In this document: in pieces, positions 1-10,953 of the stretch
Layout: the number at the start of each line of letters is the position of its first letter
How positions within the stretch are numbered: position 1 is the stretch's first letter
Source of the DNA: Leptodontidium sp. MPI-SDFR-AT-0119
Taxonomy: Eukaryota > Ascomycota > Leotiomycetes > Helotiales > Leptodontidiaceae
Direction of reading: 5' to 3'
Length of the DNA: 64,000 nt
Assembly (NCBI GenBank): GCA_020726505.1
Contig: JAHLEZ010000010.1
Location: forward strand, 2,542,001-2,606,000
Position numbers and translations under genes: made by a program
The notes under the pieces: model-generated
Seen by the model: the letters and a program-made list of their open reading frames with translations, nothing else
The model's database searches: none
What the model was told of the DNA's origin: nothing

Positions 1-3000
1 AATTAAGGAGAGATGTAGTAACTAAGGGGGGTAATAAAGGGAGTCACGATTTAGTAGTTTTACTAGTAGCGACGTCTAAGAGTTATAAGCTGTTCTAAGC
101 GGTAGAGTTAATTATATAGCCCCTAATAGTCTAACTAATGGAATCTTTAGTAAGCTTTGGCGTAGTCTTCTTAAATAGTTAAGACACTGAAATAAAGTTA
201 AAGTTGCCGAGAGTTAAGTAAAATTTGACGTTTATAAGTTATAAGATTATTGTCTTGCCTTTCGATTAGACGGGGATTAAGTAAGTGCCTTTACCTTTAA
301 AATTAATCTTAGAGTCACTAATTCCGCCGTAAGTATTATACGAACCGCTAGAGAAGTTAGTAAAGTACTTTATAGAGCCTATAACATAGTTAGTATAGCC
401 CGTGTCGACTACCTAAGTGTCTTCCACTGGCGTATTAAACGCTGGGAGTACTATGTCTTCGGCCGATTAAGTCTCACTGTTTAGTACTAGGCATATAACT
501 ACGGTAATAGTTGTAGAATCTTCTTTAGTAGTACTATTATTATTAGTCTTAGTTTTCTTTATTATATTAGAGTCGTTGCCTTTAGGCTTACGTTTACTGA
601 ACTATTTCTATAGTTTAGTTTTATACTTAGCCTTTAAGTGAGGGTGTAAGTGTTAATAAGTAGCTAAATTATAAAAGGTAGCTTTATAATAAGTGTAGTA
701 CTTTATTAATCGGCTATTAGTGTCCCGAGTTATTAGGGCAACTCCCTTACTAGATGTATTAAAAAGTTCTAGTTATTTGGCGTTAAAAGCCTTTTAGACG
801 ACTATTTAAAAGGTTATAGCTTCTTTATCCCCGTCTTTTAAGAGGTTATAGGTCTACTAAAAGGTTGTCTTAAAAGTATCGAACACTAAGTTAAGGCCTT
901 AAAGGAAGCGTAAAACTTTAGTAAATACTATTTTTAAGTGAAGGTCTTTAAGCTCGTTATTGACTTAAGAGAGCGTACTAAAGAAGTCTATAACATCCTT
1001 GTAATTCGAAAAGTTCTTGGCGTAAAACTAAGAAGTGAGATTATTAATGCGCTAATATTAGACGTCTTAGTGAACCTCCGTAAAGCCGCGATTATCTTAT
1101 AAACGGTCTTTAAGTCCTTGACTACGTTATACGAGTTATACTTGTAGCGGCTCCGAATAGTTATATAATCACGGGATTACTTTCCCCCCACGAGGTTATA
1201 GTGAGTCGAGAGGTATATGCTAAGTCGGATTCGACGAAAGCTAGGCTAGTTAATATAATAGGTACTGCCGCTCTCTTGTTAGTTACTAGGATAGCCTTAA
1301 TAGCCTCTATAATATCTTAAGTAAGTTTTAGAGGTTTCTACTTAAGGTTTATAGTGACACTAAGGCCTGATATAACTAAGTATTCCTTAATCCGACGCTT
1401 AAAATCGACCTAATTTACTCTAGATTTAAGCACAAGGACTATTAATAATAATATCCCTCTAGTCGAACGTCCCTTAGTAACTTTATTTAGTCTAATAATC
1501 ATTTTATTAAAAGGACGAGCTAAAGTCGATTTCGATCGGTGATATTGAGTTTTAGATTTCGTAATATAACGTTCTTGGCGACAATAGGATTAGGTCTAGT
1601 AAGTCGTCTAACTCGTCTGAGCTAGACTTATAGCTAGTTTCTAAAGAGCTTTCTTCCTTGAAAATACTCCGTTCGATCGATCGAATAAGTATATCGGGGT
1701 TATTACTTCAGTTGTGGCCTTGTGGATTTAATGATCTTAGTCGTTAATTTAGCCGTATAAACACTGGAGGACTAGCTAATAGTTTGAGACGAGAAGCTAT
1801 AAGGAGTTCTAGTGGCTTGTTTAGTGATTTAAGTAGTATTAAAGGGGGTTTAACGATTAGTGTAGCGTTAAACGGCGGGGTGTCTTTAATAACTAGTAAT
1901 AGTAATAGTGACACCTTAAGGTTACTTAAAGGCTAAAAACTAAGTATAACGACTTAAATACTTATCGAAGGAGTTCTGACAATAAGGCCAAATATCTTAT
2001 AAGAGCTTACTAAGGAGACGTGTGATTCTTGGAAATCGGCTTAAGACAGTAATACATAGCTTAGAGCTAGCGAGTATTACGGGGGTCTAAAGGTAAGGTC
2101 TCGAAAGTCCGAATAGACGTTAAAGAAGTCGTTAGTAGTAAATTAAAGGTAAAAGAACTAGTGATTAAGAAGTCGTTTGAGTCGACGATAGCTTAGGCGA
2201 GATCGTTCGAGTTCAAGAAGAGTTTCTTTTATTAATAGTATTATACTCCCTTCTATTTAATCGCGACAATATCTTTTAACGTTCTTTTATAATTGTCTTG
2301 TCTCCCTTAGCTCGGGATGTTCGGCATTTAATCTCTTCTGAGCTTTAGGCTTTAAGGACGACAATATAGCTTAATGTTTTTAGTCTATTAATTTTCACTG
2401 AGGGTATAATACGAGTATTACTAGTTTAATTTACTAGAGGCCTGTGGATTTATTAAAGTCCCTAATTTAGAGTTTCGTGTAGTGGGGATTTTTAGGGTTC
2501 TACCCCTCTTTAGAGGCTTACCTCGCATCCGCGCGATTCGCTTGAGTTAAAAGGGGGTCTTTACTTAAGTAGCTCGCCCTGTAAATATAAAGTACACTTA
2601 CGGCTTAAAATCTATATCTATATTCTTTTAAGATATTACCCCGCTAATTTATTTATTCTAGTAGAGTAGACATACTAGAACGAGTAGTCTAAGGTCCTTT
2701 TAGTAGTCCAGGCCCTGTTTGACAGGTCCCGGGCCTCTAAGTTAGTCCCTTAGTACTATACTTAGATTATTCTAATACGTAACTCCCCTAGAGATTTACT
2801 TTATACGAGGGCTGAAACTATAAGTTAATCTCGGCCTAAGGTAAGCTGATTGTGACCGCGCATTGTGCTATAGAGTTATTAGAGATAGTAATCTCGGTGG
2901 GACAGGCTTAATAAGGTGAACTAAGGTATAAGACTGAGATCTTTAATAGAGGCTAAGTCAGGGAGCGCGACTAACTAAGTTTGTGGCTTATATAGTTACC

Positions 3001-3429
3001 CCATCGGCGCTAGAGGCCTAAGAGAACGGTCTATAAAATGTAACTAATAGTAATACTCCCTTAAAAGTATAGTAAAGTTAAGGTGCTAAGTCAGCTACCT
3101 TAGTTACTAACTGTGGGGGACATGCCCTTAAACTACTTTAGAGGTTTTGATAGTTGACTGATCGAACGTTTTAGACTATAGGCCAGAGGAAGCTAATAGT
3201 TTTAGGGAGATAGCGAACGTTTAATTGATCGTCTAAAGTGTTAGTATATTACTATATAAGTATAAGTAAGAGGAACTTAGTGAATAATACTGGCTCCTTA
3301 GGGAGGAAAAGCGGGGCTTATAACTTATTAATTAGTATAAAGTATATTAAATTAGTTACTGTTCTATAGAGGGCCGCAGGCCTGACTATATACTACTGGA
3401 GAGAGTGCACGGTTGATATCTCAACATAT
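1..3429 (-). mobile_element. Decayed Ty1/copia-type retrotransposon, gag-protease-integrase part, cut by the window edge
   Basis: No open frame survives. On the complement of roughly 100-700 a broken frame reads as a copia protease: a DTG catalytic triplet at 398-406 in the context DTGYTNYVIG, followed by GGI, KGKGTY and IPV motifs. Just upstream in that direction lies a lysine-rich, gag-tail-like stretch. Stops fall where CAA, CAG or TGG would be expected, the RIP pattern. Integrase would run off the left edge, so the element is oriented leftward and incomplete here. From about 1700 to 3429 I see only AT-rich decayed sequence with no recognisable domain. Copia assignment rests on the protease motif and its neighbours. 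Confidence 0.6.
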
Positions 3430-3984
3430 AGCGGCCGCGGCGGAGGGCTCGGCGGCGGCGGCTAAGGAGGGAAAAGTGAGGGGGAGACAGGCCGAAATAG
3501 TACTAGTGTCAGAAGAAATCTGTTTATTATAATTAATTAGCTAAATCCTAATTCTTCGACTTTAATTATTATACCAAGGGAATACTACTTAACTTACGGA
3601 AGACATTATTATTATTATTGTTATTAAAGTTAAAGTTAAAGGTGACGTTAAAGTTATTATTATTATTAAAGGAAAATTTATAAATAAAAACAAACTCTTA
3701 TACTACCAAATGTTGTTTCCCCGTCTCCTTTTGGCCTAGCGTGGTCGCTTTATAACTATGGGGTGTGTCACGGTATATGGTTAGCGGCACCTACTACGCG
3801 AGCCCACTAAACGGCCAGGTGTACTTTTTATATACCTGCAGTTAGCTAAACCCACTTACTTAATATATATATATAACTAGCCTTTTCCCTTAAATTTAAA
3901 AAGAGAGCACTTCTTAATTAATCTTCTGCTTCCCACTACTTTACTAATTCGTACTTCTCTACCCCTTTAGTATTCTACGTGATA
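3430..3984. repeat. Dispersed repeat R1, copy a (LTR-like)
   Basis: About 555 bases that recur in the same orientation at 28999-29566. Both copies start at a GC-rich AGCGG block, share the segment GCGGCACCTACTACGCGAG, and end at CTACGTGATA, after which they diverge abruptly. The flanks are unrelated. Copy b abuts a truncated gypsy reverse transcriptase, which fits an LTR or element end, but no terminal TG/CA or target duplication was found. Most differences between copies are C/T or G/A. Confidence 0.7.
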
Positions 3985-5327
3985 AATTAGTAACTTATTT
4001 AACTTTACTCGACATAAAATCAACCCTTTAATTTAATTTACTTCTTTTAAAATCCGCTCTCGTGCTTCCTTAGTTATATTATAGCTATTAGAACCGCTTA
4101 AATAGTGGGAAATCTAGCTAAATAACACGGTATATTAGTATATACTATATATTACTACTTTAAATACTAATAAATAAATAAATAAATCTATGACTTAACG
4201 TTTTCTTTAAATTATTTAAATAATATCTCCTCTTCTCTTACTCTTTTTACGCGTCTTACCGCCCTTACGTGTTTAGTACTTATAATCTAAACTTATACTG
4301 TAAAGCGGCCATTAGGACCAGCTTACATCATGAAGCCTAAGGCTTCTAAGGCATGAACCAAACTGCCTCTAGGGTAGTATAAGAGGTCTTGCTAGGTTGT
4401 ATTTTAGAAAGAAATTGAAGACTTTTTCTACCTTACATTAAAGACCCAGTGCCCGAAGGGCTTAGCCTTTAGTGCTCTGCACCTTATTCTAGAGCTTTTG
4501 TTTATAATCTCTTCACAATACGTAATATAGCTAGCTATAATTTCCGCTTTTATACTTTTATACTTTTATATTTACTTTATACTTAAGAACCGCATTTTAA
4601 CTAACTTAGCTTATATATTTACTTCTTTTATTAAAAATCGACGACGACTACTATCTCCTCGTAAAACTCACTTAATAATAAGGTTGTAGTAAAAGTTTCG
4701 CCGGGGCTAGTGTCGTATATACTAGGGCCAACTTATACTCGAATTTGAGCCTCATCCGAGCTTATTTAAACGTAACCCTAATAAATAAATCTAATTAAAT
4801 AAATCTTATATTAGATTTATTTAATAATAATGGATAGGAAAATATAACGAAGAGAGGGTGTGAGGCTAAACAAAGTAAGAAAACAGGTCGTGTTTCCCAT
4901 TAGAATATTTCCTAACGGAATCTGAGGAAGTGTTAAGGTAAGATGGACCAGGTCGGAGCACGTGCGCGTGTTTTCCATTAGAAAACCGCCCTCATATAAG
5001 AAGTAAGGGAAGGGCAGTGGGAGTGGGAGCGCGAGTGAGAGTTTTAAGGTGGGTGAGGTGGGTGGTGTTGGTGTGAGGGAGAAGAAGGGGTTCTGAGGTT
5101 GTGAATTGGGTAAAAGAGAGAGGAGGCTGAGCTAATGACTGCCCCTTCGTTTGTTTACAAAAGTCAGATATACGAAATAACACTGCGGCGTTCTAATAGA
5201 CGAGGGAGATAGCTTACTTTTACCGTTGGATCCGTCCTCATCATTTAACCGAGCCTCCCTCATGTTTACTTCGAAGATGAGAATGGTCTCGACTGCACAT
5301 AAAAACGAGATTTGACATTCAGATGTT
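3985..5327. other. AT-rich spacer leading into the gene island; no gene seen
   Basis: From 3985 to about 4850 the sequence is AT-rich and RIP-like, with short AATA runs near 4163-4185. Composition changes to normal near 4.9-5.2 kb, where purine-rich GT/GA stretches appear (about 5010-5100). Short reading frames here are low-complexity and show no homology I recognise. The 3' untranslated region of the gene ending at 5328 probably lies at the right end. Confidence 0.5.
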
Positions 5328-6839
5328 CTATGTCCTATTCGTCATCCCATGCACAGCAACCCTCAACCCCGCCGCCCCTATAGTAGGATTACTAGTAAAA
5401 GCCCCTACAGCGGCAAGCCCTGCACCACTGACAACCTGCAGCATCGACATCGTCGCACTAGTCTTCCTCAGCTCCATAGCCCTCTCCTCCGCTTCCCTTT
5501 GCAACGTAATCTGAATATCCCGCTCCTTCTCCAGCTTCATCTGCTGCAGCAAGCGTTCATGATCCAACTTCTCCATAAGATCCGCCTCTCGCGCTCGAGT
5601 CTCCGCCTCGTTCTCCGACTGCACAGTCTGCATGCGCAGGAACTGATCCATGGTATTCTTCTGTATTTGGACTTGCTGCTCCATTTCAGACTTCATGTCG
5701 CGAAGTTTGCGCTCTACGATTAGTAGCTCTTTTTCTCGAGCCACGACGTCTGCAGCTTGTCGCTTTCGCTGCTGCTCGAGTACCATCTGTAGCTCCTGTG
5801 CGTGCGTCCTGTCTTTCTCCTCTAGCATGCGCTGCATATTGATTTTCAGATTCTCCAACTCATCAGCCGTGCGTGTATTCTTCGCCTCCAATTCGTCACG
5901 TAACTGCTGGATCTGAGACGCGGCCTCGAATTCCTTGTTGCGGATGGCAGCTGCCATAGAATCAGACAGGTCCTGCATCTCTCTCATATGTTTCTCCTGG
6001 CTCTCGAGGAGATCTTTCTGCAGAACTTTGCCGGCATCGGTGACGTCGAGTGATTGTCCGTCATCGATCATTTGCCGCTGGATCGCGAGCGAGATGGACG
6101 ATTTCTTCGAGAGGATATGCTGTACTAACTTCCACGCGGATGGTTTCGAGCCGTCGTGCCGAAATACTCGACTTCCCTGGCGCACCATGTAGCCCCAGAA
6201 ATCCGGCTTTGCAAGCAACTCCCCCTCACGTCTTGTCCCTTCTTCGAATGAGGTCTGGCCTTCGTTGCCGAGCTTATCCCACATTGTCGTTGCTAGAACG
6301 ATGTTGGACATGGATTCGGGACCGCATAGCTTCTCGAACATATGGAGGTTCTTCAAGGCCGAGCCTGTTACTCTGTTGTCGGTGATTTTGTGCAAGTAGA
6401 TCATCCCCGCCAGCTTGATGTTGTTCGAGTAGATACGTCCCAGGAAGAACGCGAGGTCTTTGAGGATCTCGGTGTCGGGGCGGAAGGTGTCGTCGAAACC
6501 AGGCGTGTCTAGGAAAAAGACGGTTTGGCCTCCTACCTCGGCACAGTAGATTGTGACTTCGCTGGTGCCTGTATATTGTTAGTGAGCGTCTTTGGGCAGG
6601 GAAGGATAAATTCATACATGCTTCTAAAGTGTGCCCAATGGGAACATCCTCGCCTGTGAGTGTAGAGATCAGAGTGCTTTTGCCTGATCCAGTGAGGCCC
6701 ATTACCCCAATGACTATACTCGAAGCTCTACAAGGCTCGTTAATTTTGTAATTCTGTCCGCGAGGCTGCGAGGTGCTTACGAGATGTTAAAGAGTTCCTC
6801 CGGGGGAAGTGCCATCAACTCTTGGGATTGGTTCGCCAT
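5328..6839 (-). CDS. AIG1/GIMAP-like P-loop GTPase with coiled coil and hydrophobic tail (469 aa, 3 exons)
   Basis: Predicted GTP-binding protein. Exons on the complement: 6839-6781, 6727-6618 and 6568-5328. The introns (53 and 49 bases) have GT-AG ends and TTAAC or CTAAC branch-like sites, and phases add up to 470 codons including stop. G1 is GLTGSGKS at residues 30-37, a Thr near 58 may be G2, and G3 is DTPG at 77-80. TTMWD at 150-154 sits where the G4 specificity motif is expected. Residues about 240-425 are highly charged heptad-like coiled coil. Residues about 428-462 are Ala/Gly/Val-rich and hydrophobic, possibly a membrane-inserting tail. It lacks the middle domain shared by its neighbours, so it is a different GTPase subtype. 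It is divergent with the gene at 7167. The cellular role is unknown; GTPase assignment is solid, and the GIMAP likeness is by motif and architecture. Confidence 0.88.
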
Positions 6840-7166
6840 AGCTTCAGATCGCGGTGGGACTCCAGTGGTGGGAAGAAAATAAAAAGAGTGAGAATTTATG
6901 TTATGTAGCTAATGAGTTTGAGCCCAGGGTTCTCTGATTTTAAAATCAACTTATCCCTAGAGAATGCTTGGAGTGCTTGGAGAGGGTACATGGAGGAGTG
7001 GCTGCAGCACCACTAAAGCGGCACGATTCAGCTGAAAGCCTGGCCTCCAAAGCCGCATTGCCTGATCAGCGAAGGTCGCCCCGTTTCAGTGCACACTCAT
7101 CCAGTGGCTTGATGCCTCAATTTTGTGACGGGTTCGAGGCTCTCGGCCATCGACAACTTTCGTTGA
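6840..7166. promoter_or_regulatory. Divergent intergenic region between GTPase gene and GTPase-less partner
   Basis: These 327 bases separate two outward-facing start codons (6839 on the minus strand, 7167 on the plus strand), so both promoters must lie here or overlap the genes. No convincing TATA box or repeated operator was found. The position alone suggests possible co-regulation. Confidence 0.45.
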
Positions 7167-8699
7167 ATGGAGTGCCGACGTGTCGTTGGTGAGAGATGGG
7201 AGTTCTGTGGACACATGGCACCCTTCTCGTACTCTGAGCCCCTTAATGGGGAAGTCGAAGATATTGCACGTATCTGTAAGTTATACGAGTACCATGTTCT
7301 GCTAAATGCTAATGGTGGTTCAGTGCGGGTTGACCTGGTTGCAGCGACGACCCTGGTGAGGAAATGTGATGTCTTGACGGCTACTTTATCAACACTGCAA
7401 GACAGTCTTATTGAGGAAGGCAAAGTGTTGAAAGATGATACCGCGATCCGATTAGAGAGACAAAAGGTCCTGACTAAGGGGCTAGATGAAGCCAAAGTCA
7501 CGGTTAGCAGAAAGCAAGATCAGGTTGACAGGTTGAACGTCACCGAGCCGATGGAGCGACTTGAAACGACAGGCACATTCTCATCTCAGTCAGATAAATG
7601 GAGAAATCTGCACCTCGTACCGGACTTCTATTTCGACCTGGTGACATATTTTCCCATCCGGAGTGTGAACCTCATCAATGAGAAGAAGCATTCGAAGTGG
7701 AAATATCAAAGATATGAGTACGGCGGAAAGCGATTCGAAATCAGGTTGAAGAACAATCCTTTGAGGAGCGCTTCTGCTCGAGTGGAATTGTTTGGGTGGC
7801 CAAAGGAAATACACCGCGAAGAGCTGGTCCGGAAATCACGGGAGCTGCTCTCTGCAACACAGAGGCGAGACACTCTTCGAGCAGAGGTCGTTCAGGGGTA
7901 TTCCGATCTGGAACAACTGCAAAGCAAGGACAAGTCGTACGCGGATGCCGTCGACCAATGTCTGAAGGATCTTCAGAAAGTACAAGACCTTGGATCCCTG
8001 AGATATGTCGCAAAGGAGAGGCTGGCCAACTATATCGAGGCCGACAGTGTACATGCTCTTGCGATTCTTTTTGATTTGAAGTCCGCCGTTCCTGCAACTT
8101 CGTCAATGTGTCTAGATTTACCGAAACAGCCTGCCTTCCTATTTCTGTACGGGCGGAGACAAGTCTTCCTCAAAATGAAGGAATACACCGCAGCAGCAGG
8201 AAGAATGGTGAACGAGATTGCACAGGAAAAGACGAGACGAGAGCAAGATTTCCACTTGGAGGCCGAAACGATGCTGAATGAACGGTTAGCGACCGGAATG
8301 TCGCATATAGAATTCATGAGTCTAGGGAGAGAAATCTTTGATACGCCGATCATTGGGATGGATGACGAACAGAAGAAGTTGGTCGAAAAGTCGCAGAGTG
8401 CGATGAGAAAGCTGCAAAATGACCTAGAATTATTCCGGGAAAGAAAGGAGAAGTCTTTTCAGGCGTCTCAGAAGGAGCGTTTGGCTCAATTCGACTGCAA
8501 GCCAGAGACAGAAGCTATGGCAAAAGATCTGGCAGTTGATTGGGTGACGAACCAAGCGGTGATCTCTATCTTATCAGCCGAGAAGGTTCCCATTGGGGTG
8601 ATTTCTGCATTCAAAGGAGAGAGCAAAACACCGGATGGTATCTCGAGCATCTGGCGTGCAGAGAGGTTGAAGGCTTTGGAAGTCAAGATTGTGAAGTAG
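7167..8699 (+). CDS. Coiled-coil protein related to the flanking GTPases but lacking a GTPase domain (510 aa)
   Basis: Single-exon frame. There is no P-loop or DTPG motif anywhere, and none upstream to 6840, so the GTPase domain is truly absent rather than missed. Residues about 50-135 are coiled coil. Residues about 145-210 hold a W-rich, beta-looking segment (SDKW...SKWKYQRYEYGGKRF...VELFGWP) that lines up by eye with segments between the coiled coils of the proteins at 8800-10392, 10954-13281 and 13465-15123. A second coiled coil follows at about 215-270, then helical sequence to the end. The start could instead be Met17 (7215); neither context is a strong Kozak match. It ends 100 bases from the convergent gene at 8800. 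A scaffold or regulatory partner of the GTPases is inference; catalysis is not expected. Confidence 0.8.
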   Translation: MECRRVVGERWEFCGHMAPFSYSEPLNGEVEDIARICKLYEYHVLLNANGGSVRVDLVAATTLVRKCDVLTATLSTLQDSLIEEGKVLKDDTAIRLERQKVLTKGLDEAKVTVSRKQDQVDRLNVTEPMERLETTGTFSSQSDKWRNLHLVPDFYFDLVTYFPIRSVNLINEKKHSKWKYQRYEYGGKRFEIRLKNNPLRSASARVELFGWPKEIHREELVRKSRELLSATQRRDTLRAEVVQGYSDLEQLQSKDKSYADAVDQCLKDLQKVQDLGSLRYVAKERLANYIEADSVHALAILFDLKSAVPATSSMCLDLPKQPAFLFLYGRRQVFLKMKEYTAAAGRMVNEIAQEKTRREQDFHLEAETMLNERLATGMSHIEFMSLGREIFDTPIIGMDDEQKKLVEKSQSAMRKLQNDLELFRERKEKSFQASQKERLAQFDCKPETEAMAKDLAVDWVTNQAVISILSAEKVPIGVISAFKGESKTPDGISSIWRAERLKALEVKIVK

Positions 8700-8799
8700 A
8701 AAGCATGATATTATTTGTCTGACCATGAAAGCGATTACTATATCTAGCACCATAGTTCAATAATTCCAGGAAAATTGTGAAATGATAAGGTTGAGGCGA

Positions 8800-10392
8800 T
8801 CAAGAACCCTGATCCTTCCAGTACACATCCGCGAGCCCCCGGTTGTGAGCCTGGACGAACAAGAATATGTCATCACGAGATGGCTTCCTGTCTAACAAAT
8901 AGATGTGTTTCAGCCTGGGATACAAGCTCATAGGAAATGTCTGCTTATCGAGATCCAGTATCAACTGATTGCACTCCTCAAGGAGGTTCTTCAACTGCGC
9001 AATGGCGGGGTTGCTTTCCTCCACATTTACCTCACCTTGCTCGAATCCTTGACCAAGAAGCTCCAGCTGTCCTTCAAGTCGTGCACATTCTCTTTCCAGA
9101 TAGTTCAATTTGTCTTGGTGCTTTAAAACCCCCGTCGTGTAAAACGTCACTGATCCCACGAGACTCGTGAGGTTGTTTGCTTTGAGAGTTCCTTTCCAAT
9201 TGGCACCTTGTTGCTGCTCATTCTGCCATTTGCAGCCTTTCCCCACGGTCTTCCTCACCTCGTCAATTGTATGATGACCAGTGAACTGATAATCGTAAGG
9301 CTTGATGGAATATTTCATGGTGAAGAAGTGGCTGAGGTTGTAGTCCTCGTCGATCGTCTTGCTGCCCAGAAGAATACTCTCCTCTGCCCGGATGGCTTGG
9401 ATCTCCGCCTTGTGGGTTTCGTGCATTGCTCTCTTGTTCGAGATGTCTCGCACTTTTCTGAACAGCTCCTGCCTTGCTCCTTTCTCGGCAGCGACCTCCG
9501 AATTCCACCTGCTCTCAAGTTTGCTTCGAAGCGTTCCCAGGGCAGCCACCACATGAGCATCGACGTATTCCATCCTCTTAGTTTTCAGCAGCTTTAAGTC
9601 TCCAGTATGAATAGCCTTTTGGGACCGCATGAACAGCAGTAGTCGATAAATCTCGTTCATTGATTGAACAACTGCAAAAGGCTCATCTGGATCTGGCATG
9701 TTGTCCATGAAGAAATGGCAAGCATCAAAGTGGGTCGCATTCTTGAAGGCTTCTCGACGTAACTTAGAGAGAGAGAGATTATCATTCAAGTGCCTCACAG
9801 TTTCCTCCGTGGTGTATCGAGTGTGCGCAATGATAATTCCAGCGCTGATGGACTGTAGTGATTGCTGGATATACGAGAAGAAATTGCGGAAGGAGTTGCT
9901 GAACGGTGTATCCATTGAGCGAACGTAGATAATGGCATTCAGATGACGGAGTTCCGCGAGACGACCAATAATTCCCGCCATGATATCCATATCATTCGCG
10001 TCCGAATCATCAAGCCCTGGAGTATCAATGAACTCAAACCGGGTGGATCGACTGCCCTCCAGCACCTCGGGCTTTGCCGTAGCTTCTCGCGTTGTCAACT
10101 TGCACAGGTCCACGAATTTCTTGCCCGTGATGGGGATTTCATTCATATCAACTAGTTGATATCGCTGAAGAGGGATCGAAAGTCCATATTGTCCGACTGT
10201 TGTGGTGCATGATTTGCCTCCATGCCCGATTTTGATATCCCAATCGCTATCTCCAGCATAATGGCCGATTTGTCGTATGAGCGTACTTTTTCCATGTTGC
10301 GTTTCTCCAACGACGAGAACAATGATCGGGTCCTCCAGGGTCTCCTCATATTCTGGGGCTGCGTCGGTGTAAGAGTATGTATCTGAGCTCAT
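8800..10392 (-). CDS. Large P-loop GTPase with coiled coils and shared middle domain (530 aa)
   Basis: Single exon. G1 is GETQHGKS at residues 29-36. CTTT at about 62-65 may be the switch I threonine. G3 is DTPG (DTPGLDDSD) at 123-126. Where NKxD is expected the protein has AHTRYT (189-194), so guanine specificity is non-canonical or set elsewhere. After the GTPase region (to about 260) come coiled coil (about 270-345), the middle domain (about 345-415, including CKWQN, GANWKG, GSVTFYTTG) and a second coiled coil. A tail near 480-530 has the pattern FPMSLYPRLK...FLFVQAH, matched in the protein at 13465-15123. It is divergent with the gene at 10954 and convergent with the one at 7167. Fungal P-loop proteins of this type are mostly uncharacterised; I give no symbol. 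Confidence 0.87.
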   Translation of the reverse strand: MSSDTYSYTDAAPEYEETLEDPIIVLVVGETQHGKSTLIRQIGHYAGDSDWDIKIGHGGKSCTTTVGQYGLSIPLQRYQLVDMNEIPITGKKFVDLCKLTTREATAKPEVLEGSRSTRFEFIDTPGLDDSDANDMDIMAGIIGRLAELRHLNAIIYVRSMDTPFSNSFRNFFSYIQQSLQSISAGIIIAHTRYTTEETVRHLNDNLSLSKLRREAFKNATHFDACHFFMDNMPDPDEPFAVVQSMNEIYRLLLFMRSQKAIHTGDLKLLKTKRMEYVDAHVVAALGTLRSKLESRWNSEVAAEKGARQELFRKVRDISNKRAMHETHKAEIQAIRAEESILLGSKTIDEDYNLSHFFTMKYSIKPYDYQFTGHHTIDEVRKTVGKGCKWQNEQQQGANWKGTLKANNLTSLVGSVTFYTTGVLKHQDKLNYLERECARLEGQLELLGQGFEQGEVNVEESNPAIAQLKNLLEECNQLILDLDKQTFPMSLYPRLKHIYLLDRKPSRDDIFLFVQAHNRGLADVYWKDQGS

Positions 10393-10953
10393 TTTGAAAT
10401 TTATATGAGTCTCTGTTCGGCAGAACTTGGGCTCGACGAAAAGGCACGGAAAAAGGTACTGGGTTAGTCAACGGGTTACAAAGATATTGCTGGGTATCAG
10501 ATGCTCGATGATTTCGACGTCAGACTTTCGTATCAAAGGCACCCAGAAATGCAGCCTCGCAGCATAGATTTCCAGACTGAGATGCGGGGTTGCTTTCGAG
10601 GCCTGGATGCTGCGGGCTGAGGTTGCTCAAACAGGCCAGCGAGCATGAGCTGAGAACAACTTCACGCGACATTGGCTCCACGAATATGTGGCGTTTACAG
10701 GGCGTTCTTCGACAGGATTTGATCCTTCAGCTCTGCCCAGGATTTCCTATCAATAACCAATAAGTGATCTGGGCTATCCCTGGGATGCCAGCTGGGAGCC
10801 TTGAGGCGTCGGCGTGGTTCCGCCTGACACGGCACATGCTTGGCAACACGCCACTTCAACAGAACAACCTGCTGCTTTACAGAGAAGTAATTTCAGCCTC
10901 ATCGATACCCTCAACTGCGGCCAAACTCCAAATCACTGGTATACGATGCCTGG
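10393..10953. promoter_or_regulatory. Divergent intergenic region between two GTPase genes
   Basis: These 561 bases lie between start codons facing outward at 10392 (minus) and 10954 (plus). Composition is normal, without RIP-like decay. Short frames that overlap the right half are out of frame with the downstream gene. I see no repeated motif shared with 6840-7166 by eye. Confidence 0.4.

Noticed and set aside
5323..6385. Plus-strand frames of 63-124 aa
   Set aside because: Shadows of the coiled-coil region of the minus-strand GTPase.
6274..6702. Frameshift pseudogene at the AIG1-like gene
   Set aside because: The apparent break is explained by two short GT-AG introns whose phases fit a continuous 469-aa protein.
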